From DATJLY01 sp963773665 (GTDB lineage Bacteria > Pseudomonadota > Alphaproteobacteria > ATCC43930 > CGMCC-115725), in contig CAVZBZ010000004.1 in the NCBI GenBank assembly GCA_963773665.1, forward strand, positions 688,583 to 752,582: 64,000 nt of DNA, written 5' to 3'. The translations under genes and the position numbers were made by a program. This document shows, piece after piece, positions 1-8,411 of the stretch (position 1 is its first letter; every line of letters starts with the position of its first letter). The notes beneath the pieces are model-generated. The model had not been told where the DNA came from. It searched no databases and was given only the letters and a program-made list of their open reading frames with translations.

Positions 1-834
1 GGCCACCACCGTGTCGCCCGCGCCCGACACGTCATAGACCTCGCGTGCCGCGGTCGAAAGGCGATGCGCCGCGCCGCGCTCCACGAGGATCATGCCGTCC
101 TTGCCGCAAGTGACAAGCATCGCGCCGATCTCGTGCGCCGCCATGAGCGCGCGCGCCGCGGCGATGACGTCGTCCGCTTCCTGCACCGTGCGGCCAGCCG
201 CGGCGCCGAGCTCGCGCCGGTTCGGCTTCAGCACCGAGGCGCCGCGATAGACGCCATAGTCCGCGCTCTTCGGATCGACGATGACGGTGGCGCCGGCACT
301 CCGCGCGCAAGCGATGATCTCGCCGGCCAGCCCGTCGCCGAGCACGCCCTTGGCGTAGTCCGAGACGATGACGAACGGATAATGCCCGCACGACATCTCG
401 ACGAGCTTCAGGAACTCGACCCGGAGCGCCGCCGGCAGCGGCATCACGCGCTCGCGGTCGGCGCGCAGAAGCTGCTGCGTGTCGGCGATGAAGCGCGTCT
501 TGACCGTCGTGGTGCGGCCGCGCTCGGCCATGACGTGCGCCTCGATGGCGCCAAGCTCGGTTACCATGCGCGACAGGTCGCGGCCGGCGGCGTCGGTGCC
601 CGTCACGGAAATAAAGCAGCACTCGCAGCCCAAGGCGTGCAGGTTGCGCAGCACGTTGCCGGCGCCGCCCAGCCGCTGCTCCTCGCTCTCGATTTCGAGC
701 ACCGGCACCGGCGCCTCGGGCGAGATGCGGTTGACCCTGCCGCTGATATAATGGTCGATCATCGCGTCGCCGATGCACAGCACGCGGGCGCGGGCCATCG
801 CTTCGACCAGTCTGACGAGATCGGCGTGCGGCAT
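1..834 (-). CDS. hldE: HldE/RfaE heptose-7-phosphate kinase domain (C-terminus beyond window)
   Basis: This is a PfkB-family sugar kinase that phosphorylates D-glycero-D-manno-heptose 7-phosphate for LPS inner-core synthesis in the cytoplasm. From the ATG at 834 the frame stays open to base 1, so 278 residues are visible and the rest lies outside. The substrate-side glycine motif GGAGN is at residues 56-60. The PfkB signature SGAGDT sits at 270-275, with the catalytic Asp near 274. In most relatives an adenylyltransferase domain follows from about residue 330; its presence cannot be checked here. The gene is last in a minus-strand run after a glycosyltransferase and an EAL-like protein, which fits an envelope-sugar role. 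The reading frame is clean. Confidence 0.9.
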   Translation of the reverse strand, partial: MPHADLVRLVEAMARARVLCIGDAMIDHYISGRVNRISPEAPVPVLEIESEEQRLGGAGNVLRNLHALGCECCFISVTGTDAAGRDLSRMVTELGAIEAHVMAERGRTTTVKTRFIADTQQLLRADRERVMPLPAALRVEFLKLVEMSCGHYPFVIVSDYAKGVLGDGLAGEIIACARSAGATVIVDPKSADYGVYRGASVLKPNRRELGAAAGRTVQEADDVIAAARALMAAHEIGAMLVTCGKDGMILVERGAAHRLSTAAREVYDVSGAGDTVVA

Positions 835-876
835 CGCCTGTCTCTAACGGTCTTTCCGCCCGCTTCGCAAGCGAAA

Positions 877-1998
877 TCAGCCGCGCGAAGCGAGGGCCTC
901 GAGGCTGCGCTCGAGCGTCCGGAAGGCGCGCTCCTTGGCGAAATAAGCTTCCGCCGCAACGCGCGCGGCAAGGCCGCGGCGGCGGCGCTGCGCGTCGTCG
1001 GCGGCAAGCGCCACCACTGCCATCGCCATGTCCTCGCCCGCGCCATTCGTCGTCACGACCGCCTCGGCGACCGGCGCGGGGAGTTCCGCGCCCGATGCGC
1101 AGGCTACGATCGGCCGCCCGCTCGCCAGCAGCGCGCCGAGTTTTCCGCGGATGCGCGGGTCGGGCCGTGCCACTCCCTCGGGCATCAGGTGGATGTCGGC
1201 GCATGCCAACACCTCGCCGAGCGCGCACTGAAGCGGCAGGGACAGCACCGCAAGCTGCGGCAGCGCGGCCGCCGCCGCGATGAGCGATGGCAGGCCCGGC
1301 CCCGCGCTCGCGGCAACGAAGCGGATCGCGCCATGCGGCGGCACCGTGCGCGCGGCATCGATCAGGAGGCGCGCGGTGCGCTCGTCGCAGGTGCCGGCGT
1401 GCAGCACCACGATCTCGTCCTCGCGCGCCAGCGCCTCGCGCAGCGCCGGGGGCTCGTCCGACGGCAGAATGGCGCGGGTGTCGATCCACGCCGGCAGGGG
1501 CAGCCCAGCCTCGTGCGCGACACCGCGCTCGCATAGCATCGCCTCGGCATCGAATGCAGCGAGCGAGACGAACGCGAACAGCGCTTCGATGCCGAGCGGC
1601 GAGGCCCCTTCCTCGAGATGGAGCCAGGCCGGAATGCCGGCGAACCGCGCCGCAGCCAGCACCGAGGATGCCGCCGCCGCGGACGGCGTCAGGGCGCCGA
1701 CGATGTCGGGCCGGTACGAGAGGGCCTCGGCGAGCAGCGCCGGCGCGCTCGCCACCGCGAACGAGACATGCCGCACGCGCCGCGCCACCGCGCCCGATGC
1801 GGCCGGCGTAACGAGCGGGCAGCGCAGGACGCGCAATCCTTCCTCGTCCTCGAACGCAGCGCCTCCCGCCGCGGTCACGACGGTGACGTCATGGCCGCGC
1901 GCGGCAAGCCAATGGGCCAGCGCGCTGGCGCGCGCGTCCGCTGCGGCGGGCTCGGCGAAACGGATGGCTTGGAGGAGAAGGCGCAGGCGAGTCGTCAG
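877..1998 (-). CDS. glycosyltransferase, GT4-like fold, probable CTG start
   Basis: A 373-residue protein resembling GT-B glycosyltransferases. The N-terminal half has a Rossmann-like strand, an ALAHWLAARGHDVTVVTA helix-strand pair typical of family 4, and a long Ala-rich acceptor domain. The C-terminal half has the IRGKLGALLASGRPIVACASG region, where such enzymes bind the sugar nucleotide. The usual E-x7-E motif is not obvious, so donor and acceptor are unknown. The frame that begins the first beta strand opens with CTG at 1998, overlapping the TGA of the upstream gene by 4 bp (CTGA). No ATG, GTG or TTG preserves that strand, so I chose CTG. The gene is followed 42 bp later by the heptose kinase gene, which suggests a cell-surface polysaccharide target. 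Confidence 0.7.
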   Translation of the reverse strand: MTTRLRLLLQAIRFAEPAAADARASALAHWLAARGHDVTVVTAAGGAAFEDEEGLRVLRCPLVTPAASGAVARRVRHVSFAVASAPALLAEALSYRPDIVGALTPSAAAASSVLAAARFAGIPAWLHLEEGASPLGIEALFAFVSLAAFDAEAMLCERGVAHEAGLPLPAWIDTRAILPSDEPPALREALAREDEIVVLHAGTCDERTARLLIDAARTVPPHGAIRFVAASAGPGLPSLIAAAAALPQLAVLSLPLQCALGEVLACADIHLMPEGVARPDPRIRGKLGALLASGRPIVACASGAELPAPVAEAVVTTNGAGEDMAMAVVALAADDAQRRRRGLAARVAAEAYFAKERAFRTLERSLEALASRG

Positions 1999-3257
1999 CG
2001 CGCCGCCTGTTGCGGGGCCGCGAGCCGGTTGCGCGTCAAGGCGGGCGCGGTGCCGTTCAAGGTCTTCTCGATGAGCCGGCCCTGGAACAGCTTGATCCCG
2101 GCCGACAGGCCGAAAGCGATCGCCTGCGGCGTGTCGCAGCGCGCGAGGATGATGCGCCCCTTGCCGATCCGCTCGATCGCGGCCAGGAATTCGCGCTGGC
2201 GCTCGCTGTCGGCGCCGTCCGCCATGTCGGGGCTCCAGAACAGTTTCACGAGATCGAGGCCCAGGCGCGCGCGGTCGATGAACGGCAGCGTGAGCCGCGT
2301 CATGCCATCGAGGCAGAGCCGGTATCCCCTCTCGCGGGCGAAGTCGCGGGCGAAGAGATAGGCGCTGATGTCGGCGAAGATGTCGACCTTCTCGATCTCG
2401 ATCACGATGCTGCCGCGCGCGCCGGCCTTGAGGCTGGTGTCGAACGTCTGGAACTCGGGCGACAGAACGGTGGCGATGTTGAGGTTGAGGCTGAAGGAAT
2501 GCGACAGCCCGCTGTCGTCCGCCTTGCGCAGGAGCGCGAGCACGCGCTTGTCGAGCGTCTGCGTCAGGTACTGGAAGAGCCACCGGTCCGAGGCGAGGTC
2601 GCGCTTCGGCATCACCGCGTCGCGCAAATCGGCGATCGACACGTAGATTTCGCGGAAGAGCGGCTTCGGCGCCTCGTCCGGCGCCATCTGGCAGACCGAT
2701 TGCCGGCGCAGCAGGTTGGTGAGGTCGGCCCGGGCGAGGATGTTGATGAGTTCGTTCATCGCCAGCGGATCCATCGGCTGACGATCGTAGGTTTCCTTGC
2801 CGAGGATCGACGACACGCGCCGGCGGCGCCGCTCGTCCTCACCGCGGATCGTCTCGACATAGGTGTAGAAGGCGCCGGTGCCGTCCGCCATGTTGAACCA
2901 GGTGACGAAGCTGTCCGCGCCGTTCTCAGCGGCCTGCGCGCCCACCGGATCGTCGGCAAAGAGAAAGCGGACCTTGCCGACCGCGGCATCGACCGCGATG
3001 ACGTTGTCCTCCTTGCAAAGGAACACGATATCGCCCTGGTTCAGGACGAACATCTGCCCCTCGAACTGCTTGATGAGCGCCTCGAATGTGTTGGCGGCGA
3101 TGCGGATCTGGTGCGTGCCGCGGTTCGCGGGGTTGAGGCGAGAGAGATGAATGACGACCGCGCGCCGCCCCGCCGGGTTGCGTTTCAAGCGCTCGACATT
3201 GTCGAACAGCAGCTGCTCGACGCTCGAGACCCGTTCTGTCGTTGCCTGCCGCATCAT
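1995..3257 (-). CDS. degenerate EAL-domain protein, probably catalytically inactive
   Basis: A 420-residue soluble protein. Residues from about 190 to the end follow the EAL phosphodiesterase fold (FREIYVSIADLRD, then SLNLNIATVL, a stretch resembling the DxF region, and a final QGRLIEKTL close to the family's QG-x2 ending). The catalytic EAL, DDFGTG and KID motifs of active cyclic-di-GMP phosphodiesterases are not present as such; LDGMTRL and LVKLFW occupy the equivalent places. The N-terminal 110 residues form a separate domain I do not recognise. A sensor or scaffold role is likelier than hydrolysis, but this is inference. It is first in a run with the glycosyltransferase and hldE, overlaps the former by 4 bp, and diverges from a receiver-domain gene. 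Confidence 0.65.
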   Translation of the reverse strand: MMRQATTERVSSVEQLLFDNVERLKRNPAGRRAVVIHLSRLNPANRGTHQIRIAANTFEALIKQFEGQMFVLNQGDIVFLCKEDNVIAVDAAVGKVRFLFADDPVGAQAAENGADSFVTWFNMADGTGAFYTYVETIRGEDERRRRRVSSILGKETYDRQPMDPLAMNELINILARADLTNLLRRQSVCQMAPDEAPKPLFREIYVSIADLRDAVMPKRDLASDRWLFQYLTQTLDKRVLALLRKADDSGLSHSFSLNLNIATVLSPEFQTFDTSLKAGARGSIVIEIEKVDIFADISAYLFARDFARERGYRLCLDGMTRLTLPFIDRARLGLDLVKLFWSPDMADGADSERQREFLAAIERIGKGRIILARCDTPQAIAFGLSAGIKLFQGRLIEKTLNGTAPALTRNRLAAPQQAAR

Positions 3258-3435
3258 TCGTCGGGCTGCGCGTCCTTTCGTGCAAGATTAGCGACAACAG
3301 CTTTACCGATTGGTAAAGGCGGCCGCGCGGCCTTTTCCGCCAAATCAACGCTTTCTTCACCTCGTCCCCCTAGAAGGGAGGATCGAACACCCGGCGACGG
3401 CGCCCCGGCCGACGCCCGGATGGCGCGGGAGCGAG

Positions 3436-3870
3436 ATGGCCGAACCCGGGACGAACGTCGCCGCCAATCGGAACAAGGTGGTCATCGGCGTCGATGACCT
3501 GCCGCAGCATCTGAAGTTGCTGCAGCAGTGCATCCAATCCGGCGGCTACACCTTCATCGGCGCGGCCAGCGGGCTCGATTGCCTGGCGCTCGTCAGCCGC
3601 GTCCAGCCGCGCCTCATCCTGCTCGATGTGCAGATGCCCGAGCTCGACGGGTTCGAGACCTGCCGGCGCCTGCGGATCGATCAGGGCCTCAACCAGGTGC
3701 CGATCGCGTTCCTGACGGCGCGCAACTCGCCCGACGACGTGAAGCTCGGCCTCGCGGCGGGCGGCAACGACTTCATCCTGAAGCCGGTCGCCCTCGCCCG
3801 GCTGCTCGATCGCGTGCAGTATTGGACCTCGCGCCACGTCGAAGCGCGGCCGATCGCGCGCGCAAGCTGA
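3436..3870 (+). CDS. single-domain CheY-like response regulator
   Basis: About 144 residues consisting of one receiver domain. The acidic pocket (VDD near residue 20), the phospho-acceptor Asp in LILLDVQMPELDG, the Thr/Ser position in FLTARNSPDD and the Lys in FILKPVALARLL are all present. There is no output domain, so it should act by binding a partner, as CheY and SpdR-like proteins do. I chose the ATG at 3436, preceded by GGGAG, because the upstream 42 codons are low-complexity and unrelated to receivers. No histidine kinase lies beside it; a phosphatase gene follows at 3924 on the same strand. Confidence 0.85.
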   Translation: MAEPGTNVAANRNKVVIGVDDLPQHLKLLQQCIQSGGYTFIGAASGLDCLALVSRVQPRLILLDVQMPELDGFETCRRLRIDQGLNQVPIAFLTARNSPDDVKLGLAAGGNDFILKPVALARLLDRVQYWTSRHVEARPIARAS

Positions 3871-3923
3871 TTTCTCCTTCCGGGGGTGAAGCGCGGCGCA
3901 GGGCGACCTATAGTCGTCTCGCG

Positions 3924-4685
3924 ATGATCGGACGTCTCTTCTCATCCCGCGACCGCGGCGAACGGGGCGCGCCAGCGACGCCGCGCGGCACGCGGATTTA
4001 CGCGATCGGCGACATTCACGGCCGCGACGACCTTTTGGAGCGGCTCACGCTCCTCGTCCACGAGGACGCCTATCGCCGCCAGGCGCCGCGCAACGTCGTC
4101 GTGTATCTCGGCGACTATGTCGATCGCGGCCGGCAATCGCGCGCCGTCATCGAGCGCCTGCTGCGCGCGCCGCTCCCTGGCTTCGACAGCGTCCATCTCA
4201 AGGGCAATCACGAAGACATCATGCTGCGCTTCCTCGACGACATCTCGGTCGGGCCGAGCTGGTTCACCTTTGGCGGGAGGGAGACGCTCGAGAGCTACGG
4301 CATCGACCCGCCGCTGCCGCACGCGACCGCCGACGAGCTGCTGCGCGCGCAGGAGCAGCTGCGCCGGAACCTGCCGCGCGAGCATCTCGATTTCCTGCGG
4401 CGTCTGCGCCTCATGCACGAGGAGGGCGACTATGTCTTCGTCCATGCCGGGGTGAAGCCCGGCGTGCCGCTCGCGGCGCAGCGCGAGGAGGACATGCTCT
4501 GGATCCGCGACGAGTTCTTGCTGTCGCAATCCTCGTTCGGCCGGATCGTCGTGCACGGCCACACCATTACCCGCGATCCCGACGTGCGCCAGAACCGCAT
4601 CGGCATCGACACCGGCGCATTCGCAAGCGGCCGCCTGACCGCGCTCGTCGCCGAAGGCACCGAATGGTATTTTTTGCAGACCTGA
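3924..4685 (+). CDS. PPP-family serine/threonine protein phosphatase
   Basis: A 253-residue calcineurin-like metallophosphoesterase. The metal-binding signatures are in the expected order: GDIHGRDD near residue 29, GDYVDRG near 69, GNHED near 95, then FVHAGV and VHGHT for the C-terminal histidines. This set is typical of bacterial PrpA/PrpE-type or Ap4A-hydrolase-like enzymes. Activity on phosphoproteins is the usual assumption, while dinucleotide hydrolysis cannot be excluded. There is no signal peptide, so it is cytoplasmic. It lies 53 bp after the lone response regulator, a pairing that may be functional. Confidence 0.88.
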   Translation: MIGRLFSSRDRGERGAPATPRGTRIYAIGDIHGRDDLLERLTLLVHEDAYRRQAPRNVVVYLGDYVDRGRQSRAVIERLLRAPLPGFDSVHLKGNHEDIMLRFLDDISVGPSWFTFGGRETLESYGIDPPLPHATADELLRAQEQLRRNLPREHLDFLRRLRLMHEEGDYVFVHAGVKPGVPLAAQREEDMLWIRDEFLLSQSSFGRIVVHGHTITRDPDVRQNRIGIDTGAFASGRLTALVAEGTEWYFLQT

Positions 4686-4692
4686 GCGCCGC

Positions 4693-5298
4693 CTAGCTCC
4701 GCGGCGCGTGCTTGCCGAGGATGCGCTGCAAGGTGCGGCGGTGCATCTTGAGGCGCCGCGCGGTCTCCGAGACGTTGCGGTCGCATTGCTCGAAGACGCG
4801 CTGGATATGCTCCCAGCGCACGCGGTCGGCCGACATCGGATCCTCGGGCGGCGGCGGCAGCGCCGCGTCGCGCGCCAGGAGCGCGCTCAGGACCGCGTCG
4901 GCGTCGGCGGGCTTCGGCAGATAGTCGATCGCGCCCGCCTTCACCGCCGCGACCGCCGTGGCGATGTTGCCGTACCCCGTCAGCATGACGATGCGCGCCG
5001 AGGGCCGCGCCTCGCGCAGCGCCTCGACGATGCCGAGGCCGCTGCCGTCGCCGAGCCGCAAATCCACCACCGCGAAAGCGGGCGCGCGCGCGCCCACTGC
5101 GGCGATGCCGGTGGCGACGCTGTCCGCGGTCGCGACGATGAAGCCGCGCCGCTCCATGGCGCGGGCAAGGCGCTGGCAGAGCGGCGCATCGTCATCGACG
5201 ATGAGCAGCGTGCGCTCGCCTTCCGGCAGGCCCTGTAGCGCCGCCGCGGGCTGGCTCGCGCCCTCGTCCAATCCCCTGTCGTCGTCGTTGCCGCTCAT
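4693..5298 (-). CDS. regA: RegA/PrrA/ActR-type redox response regulator
   Basis: A 201-residue two-domain regulator. The receiver spans residues 30-145, with acidic residues at 35-37, phospho-acceptor Asp79 in VVDLRLGD and Lys in YLPKPAD. The C-terminal Fis-like helix-turn-helix (NVSETARRLKMHRRTLQRIL) is nearly invariant in this family. It is the DNA-binding partner of RegB and in other alphaproteobacteria controls photosynthesis, respiration and carbon or nitrogen fixation in response to the quinone pool. The ATG at 5298 overlaps the regB stop by 4 bp (ATGA), which sets the start and implies translational coupling. Confidence 0.93.
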   Translation of the reverse strand: MSGNDDDRGLDEGASQPAAALQGLPEGERTLLIVDDDAPLCQRLARAMERRGFIVATADSVATGIAAVGARAPAFAVVDLRLGDGSGLGIVEALREARPSARIVMLTGYGNIATAVAAVKAGAIDYLPKPADADAVLSALLARDAALPPPPEDPMSADRVRWEHIQRVFEQCDRNVSETARRLKMHRRTLQRILGKHAPRS

Positions 5299-6647
5299 CG
5301 TTGCGCCTCTTGCGTTTGCGAACGCGGTTCCCCTGCCGTGAGCGCGTCGCGGCGCCATTCGACAACCACCTCCGCGCCGCCTTCGGCCACATTGGCGAAA
5401 TCGAGCCGGGCGCCCGTCCGCTCGAGCAGGCTTTGCGCAATGAAGATGCCGAGCCCCATGTGATGGGCCTCGCCGCCCCGCCCCGATATATAGGGTTCGC
5501 CGATGCGCGGCAAAACCTGCTGCGCGAAGCCCGGGCCGTCATCGACGATGTCGACCGAGACCGCATCCTCGCTCCAGCTGGTCGTGACCGTGACCTCGGT
5601 CCGGGCGAACTGCGCCGCGTTCTGAATGAGATTGCCGAGCCCGTGCATGATCTCGGGCCGGGGCGCGACGAGCGGCTCGTCGCGCGCGCGGCCGCGGTAG
5701 CGCCCGGGCACGGTGCGATAGGCGATCTCGATGCCGGCGCGGCGGTGCGGCTCGCCCGCCGCCTCGACCAGCGCCGAGAACGGCAGCGGCGCGAATTCGC
5801 CGCTGTCCTCGCCCTCGGGTCCGTCGCGCCGCCGCGTCAGCTCGGCGAGAATGGTGCGGCAGCGCTCGCTCTGGCTCAGAAGCAGTTTCGCGTCATCGGC
5901 ATAGGGGCTGTCGGCAGGCACGTCGCGCACCAGTTCCTTCGCGACCACGGCGATGGTGGCGAGCGGGCTGCCGAGCTGGTGCGCCGCGGCCGCCGCAAGC
6001 CCGCCCACCGCCGAGATGCGCTGCTCGCGCGCCAAGGCGAGCTGCGTTGCCGCGAACGCGTCGCGCATCCGCCGCGCCTCCTCGGCCACCGACCAGATAT
6101 ATCCCGCGATGAACAGCGTCGAGGATACCAGCGCCGTCCACATGCCAAGCATGTAAAGCGGATGCGGCACGAGCGACATGCCCGGACGCTGCGGCAGCGG
6201 CAGGTGCACCATGGCGAGCAGCGAAAGCGCGGCGACGGTAAGCGCCGAAAGCGCGATCACGCTCGAGCGCGACAGCACGGTCGCGGCGACCGTGACCGGC
6301 GCCAGCATGAGGATCGCGAACGGGTTCTGCAGCCCGCCGGTGAGGAACAGGAGGACGCCGAGCTGGAGCGTGTCGTACCCGAGATAGAACAGCGCCTCGC
6401 GGTCGCCGAGCCGCCGCCCGGACCGGCGCGACAGCGTCGCCACGATGTTGAGCGCGGCCGAGATCGCGACCGTCGTGAGCGTGCCCTCGGCCGAAAAGCT
6501 GAACCCGAAGCCGTAATGGACTGTGAGCACGGTCGCGGCCTGGCCCAGGACGGCGATCCAGCGGATCAGCACCAGCGTGCGCAGCCGGACCGAGACTTCG
6601 CTGAAGGCGGCGGGCGTCGGCCGCGCGCGGTCGGGGACGGAGCTCAT
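5295..6647 (-). CDS. regB: RegB/PrrB/ActS-type redox sensor histidine kinase
   Basis: A 450-residue inner-membrane kinase. About six hydrophobic segments occupy residues 20-190. The ubiquinone-binding motif GGLQNPF is at 104-110. The H-box histidine is His223 in AHQLGSPLATI. The redox-active cysteine of the family is conserved as Cys263 in SERCRTIL (Cys265 in Rhodobacter capsulatus). The C-terminal ATPase domain has the N-box, DDGPGF and GLGIF motifs. I chose the ATG at 6647; the 41 upstream codons in frame are arginine-rich and unlike the family. It should phosphorylate RegA under reducing conditions. It diverges from the ABC-exporter remnant with a 25-bp gap. Confidence 0.94.
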   Translation of the reverse strand: MSSVPDRARPTPAAFSEVSVRLRTLVLIRWIAVLGQAATVLTVHYGFGFSFSAEGTLTTVAISAALNIVATLSRRSGRRLGDREALFYLGYDTLQLGVLLFLTGGLQNPFAILMLAPVTVAATVLSRSSVIALSALTVAALSLLAMVHLPLPQRPGMSLVPHPLYMLGMWTALVSSTLFIAGYIWSVAEEARRMRDAFAATQLALAREQRISAVGGLAAAAAHQLGSPLATIAVVAKELVRDVPADSPYADDAKLLLSQSERCRTILAELTRRRDGPEGEDSGEFAPLPFSALVEAAGEPHRRAGIEIAYRTVPGRYRGRARDEPLVAPRPEIMHGLGNLIQNAAQFARTEVTVTTSWSEDAVSVDIVDDGPGFAQQVLPRIGEPYISGRGGEAHHMGLGIFIAQSLLERTGARLDFANVAEGGAEVVVEWRRDALTAGEPRSQTQEAQR

Positions 6648-6672
6648 GGCGCGCACTATAGTCCATCGCGCT

Positions 6673-7084
6673 ATGGCGAATCGCGGTCCTGCGGTAATCG
6701 AGGCGCGCGGCCTCGTCTTGGGTCTCGTCGTGCCCTCGGCGGGCACGATCCGCGTCCTTGGCGAGGACATGCTGCGGCATCGCTACCGCGTGCTGCACCG
6801 CATGAATTTCTCCTCGCCCTATACCGATCTGCCGCATCGCCTGACGGTGCTGGGTCAGGGCCTATCTCGAGCGGTACCGCGCGCGCCGCGGCGGCGCCAT
6901 CCTGCTCGCCTCGCACAACATGGGAGAGGTCGAGCGCCTCGCGAGCGACGTGATGATGATGCGCCAGGGCCGCATCGTCGATCGCGGCGCGCCGGCCGAG
7001 CTTCTGGCGCGCTATGGCCGCACCTCGCTCGAGGACGTGTTTCTCCAGATCGCGCGCGAGCGCCCGGACGAGGCGGCGCAATGA
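6673..7084 (+). pseudogene. ABC-2 exporter ATPase remnant lacking Walker A and signature motif
   Basis: These are three separated pieces of an ABC exporter ATPase. The start (about 15 residues, ending ARGLV) joins directly to a segment that normally follows Walker A (LVVPSAGTIRVLGEDM through SSPYTDLPHRLTV). This is followed, one frame over, by the C-terminal third (RAYLERYRARRGGAILLASHNMGEVERLASD to the end). The P-loop, Q-loop, LSGGQ-like signature and Walker B are all missing, so no ATPase could form. Both joints are clean coding-to-coding junctions, which indicates deletions of roughly 150 and 300 bp. The first joint lies at a near-repeat (GGCCTCGTC and GGTCTCGTC), consistent with slippage. 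The last codons overlap the permease remnant (ATGA). Confidence 0.8.
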
Positions 7085-7257
7085 CCCGGTTCTCGCCGGC
7101 GCGGATCGGCACGATGCTTCTGCGCTATGTCTATCTCCTCAGCCCGTCGTGGCCGCGCACCTTGGACCTCGTCTATTGGCCTCGAAGGACGCACCAAGGG
7201 TTCCGTCCGAAGCTGATGTATGAGGGCCCGAGCGGCGTGGTCTGGCTCGAACTGTAG
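7081..7257 (+). pseudogene. ABC-2 permease remnant, truncated
   Basis: The ATG overlaps the ATPase stop by 4 bp. The first 34 residues (TRFSPARIGTMLLRYVYLL then SWPRTLDLVYWP) match the opening of ABC-2 type permeases of about 260 residues. The reading frame then runs into 24 unrelated codons and stops at 7257, so every membrane segment after the first is lost. The following segment, up to cobT on the other strand, carries nothing recognisable. With the damaged ATPase this is a dead transporter operon. Confidence 0.6.
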
Positions 7258-7260
7258 TTT

Positions 7261-8292
7261 TCAGCGGTCGTCGCGCTCGCTCACCCCGGCTTCGCCGAAT
7301 GTGGCCATGCCGGTGTGGCAGGCGACCGCCGCCTTGACCAGGGCGATGGCGAGCGTGGCGCCCGAGGCCTCGCCGAGCCGCATGCCGAGATCGAGGAGCG
7401 GCCTCATGCCGAGCCGCTCGAGGAGACGCCGGTGTCCCGGCTCGGCCGAGCAATGCGCGGCCAGGCAATGGTCGAGCGCGTGCGGATCGGCCCGTGCCAG
7501 CACGGAGGCCGCCGCGGTCGCGACATAGCCGTCGAGCAGCACGGGAACCCGCGCGCGGCGCGCCGCCATGACCGCGCCGGCGACCGCCGCAAGCTCGCGC
7601 CCGCCGAGGCGGCGCAGCAGCTCGAACGGATCGCGCGATGCGCCGCCGTGCAGCTCGACCGCGCGCCGCACCACCGCGATCTTGTGCTGCAGCGCCGCGC
7701 CCATGACGCCGGTGCCGGGTCCGACCCAGTCCGCGGCGTCGCCGCCCCAGAGTGCCGCCGCAAGCGCCGCGGCCGAGGTGGTGTTGGCGATGCCCATCTC
7801 GCCCACCGCGAGGAGATCGATCCCGGGCTCGACCGAAGTCATGCCGTAGGCGATGGCGAGCGCGCAGTCCTGCTCGCTCATCGCCGGCCCGTGCGTGAAG
7901 TCGCCGGTCGGCTCGTCGAGCGACATCTCATAGACGCGCAGATCGGCGTCGACCGCGCGGCACAGCTGGTTGACCGCGGCGCCGCCGGCGATGAAGTTCT
8001 GCACCATCTGCGCCGTCACCGCGGCCGGATATGCCGAGACGCCCTGTGCAGCGACGCCGTGGTTGGCGGCGAACACGGCGATGCGCGGATGGTTCGCGGT
8101 CGGCGGATGGCGCCCTTGCCAGGTTGCCATCCAGTGCGCGATCTCCTCGAGCCGGCCGAGCGATCCTGCCGGCTTCGTGAGCTTCGCTTCGCGCACGGAA
8201 GCCGCGGTGCCCGCGGCAAGGCCGGGACCCGGCAGGTCGGCGAGAACCGCCCGCATCTCGGCCAGCGTGGCGCGCGGCGTCCCGTCCGACAT
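7261..8292 (-). CDS. cobT: nicotinate-nucleotide:dimethylbenzimidazole phosphoribosyltransferase
   Basis: A 343-residue enzyme that transfers ribose 5-phosphate from nicotinate mononucleotide to dimethylbenzimidazole, giving alpha-ribazole phosphate for the lower ligand of cobalamin (CobU in Pseudomonas denitrificans nomenclature). Visible signatures are TKPAGSLGRLEE near the N-terminus, the substrate loop GEMGIANTTSAAAL, and the catalytic-glutamate region LDLGMRLGEASGA near the end. I chose the ATG at 8292; 25 upstream codons have no family similarity. It diverges from cobS, with a 119-bp gap, and stands back to back with the next lower-ligand genes. The frame is intact and of normal length. 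Confidence 0.94.
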   Translation of the reverse strand: MSDGTPRATLAEMRAVLADLPGPGLAAGTAASVREAKLTKPAGSLGRLEEIAHWMATWQGRHPPTANHPRIAVFAANHGVAAQGVSAYPAAVTAQMVQNFIAGGAAVNQLCRAVDADLRVYEMSLDEPTGDFTHGPAMSEQDCALAIAYGMTSVEPGIDLLAVGEMGIANTTSAAALAAALWGGDAADWVGPGTGVMGAALQHKIAVVRRAVELHGGASRDPFELLRRLGGRELAAVAGAVMAARRARVPVLLDGYVATAAASVLARADPHALDHCLAAHCSAEPGHRRLLERLGMRPLLDLGMRLGEASGATLAIALVKAAVACHTGMATFGEAGVSERDDR

Positions 8293-8411
8293 CCCGGCCT
8301 CCCTCGATAGGACGGCACTGTCCCAGAGCGGCCGCTTGCGAGACAAGCAAAAAGAGGAAACCGGCACGAGGGGGGCTGGGTCGAGACGCGGCTTCGGCGT
8401 AAGATTGCGCC

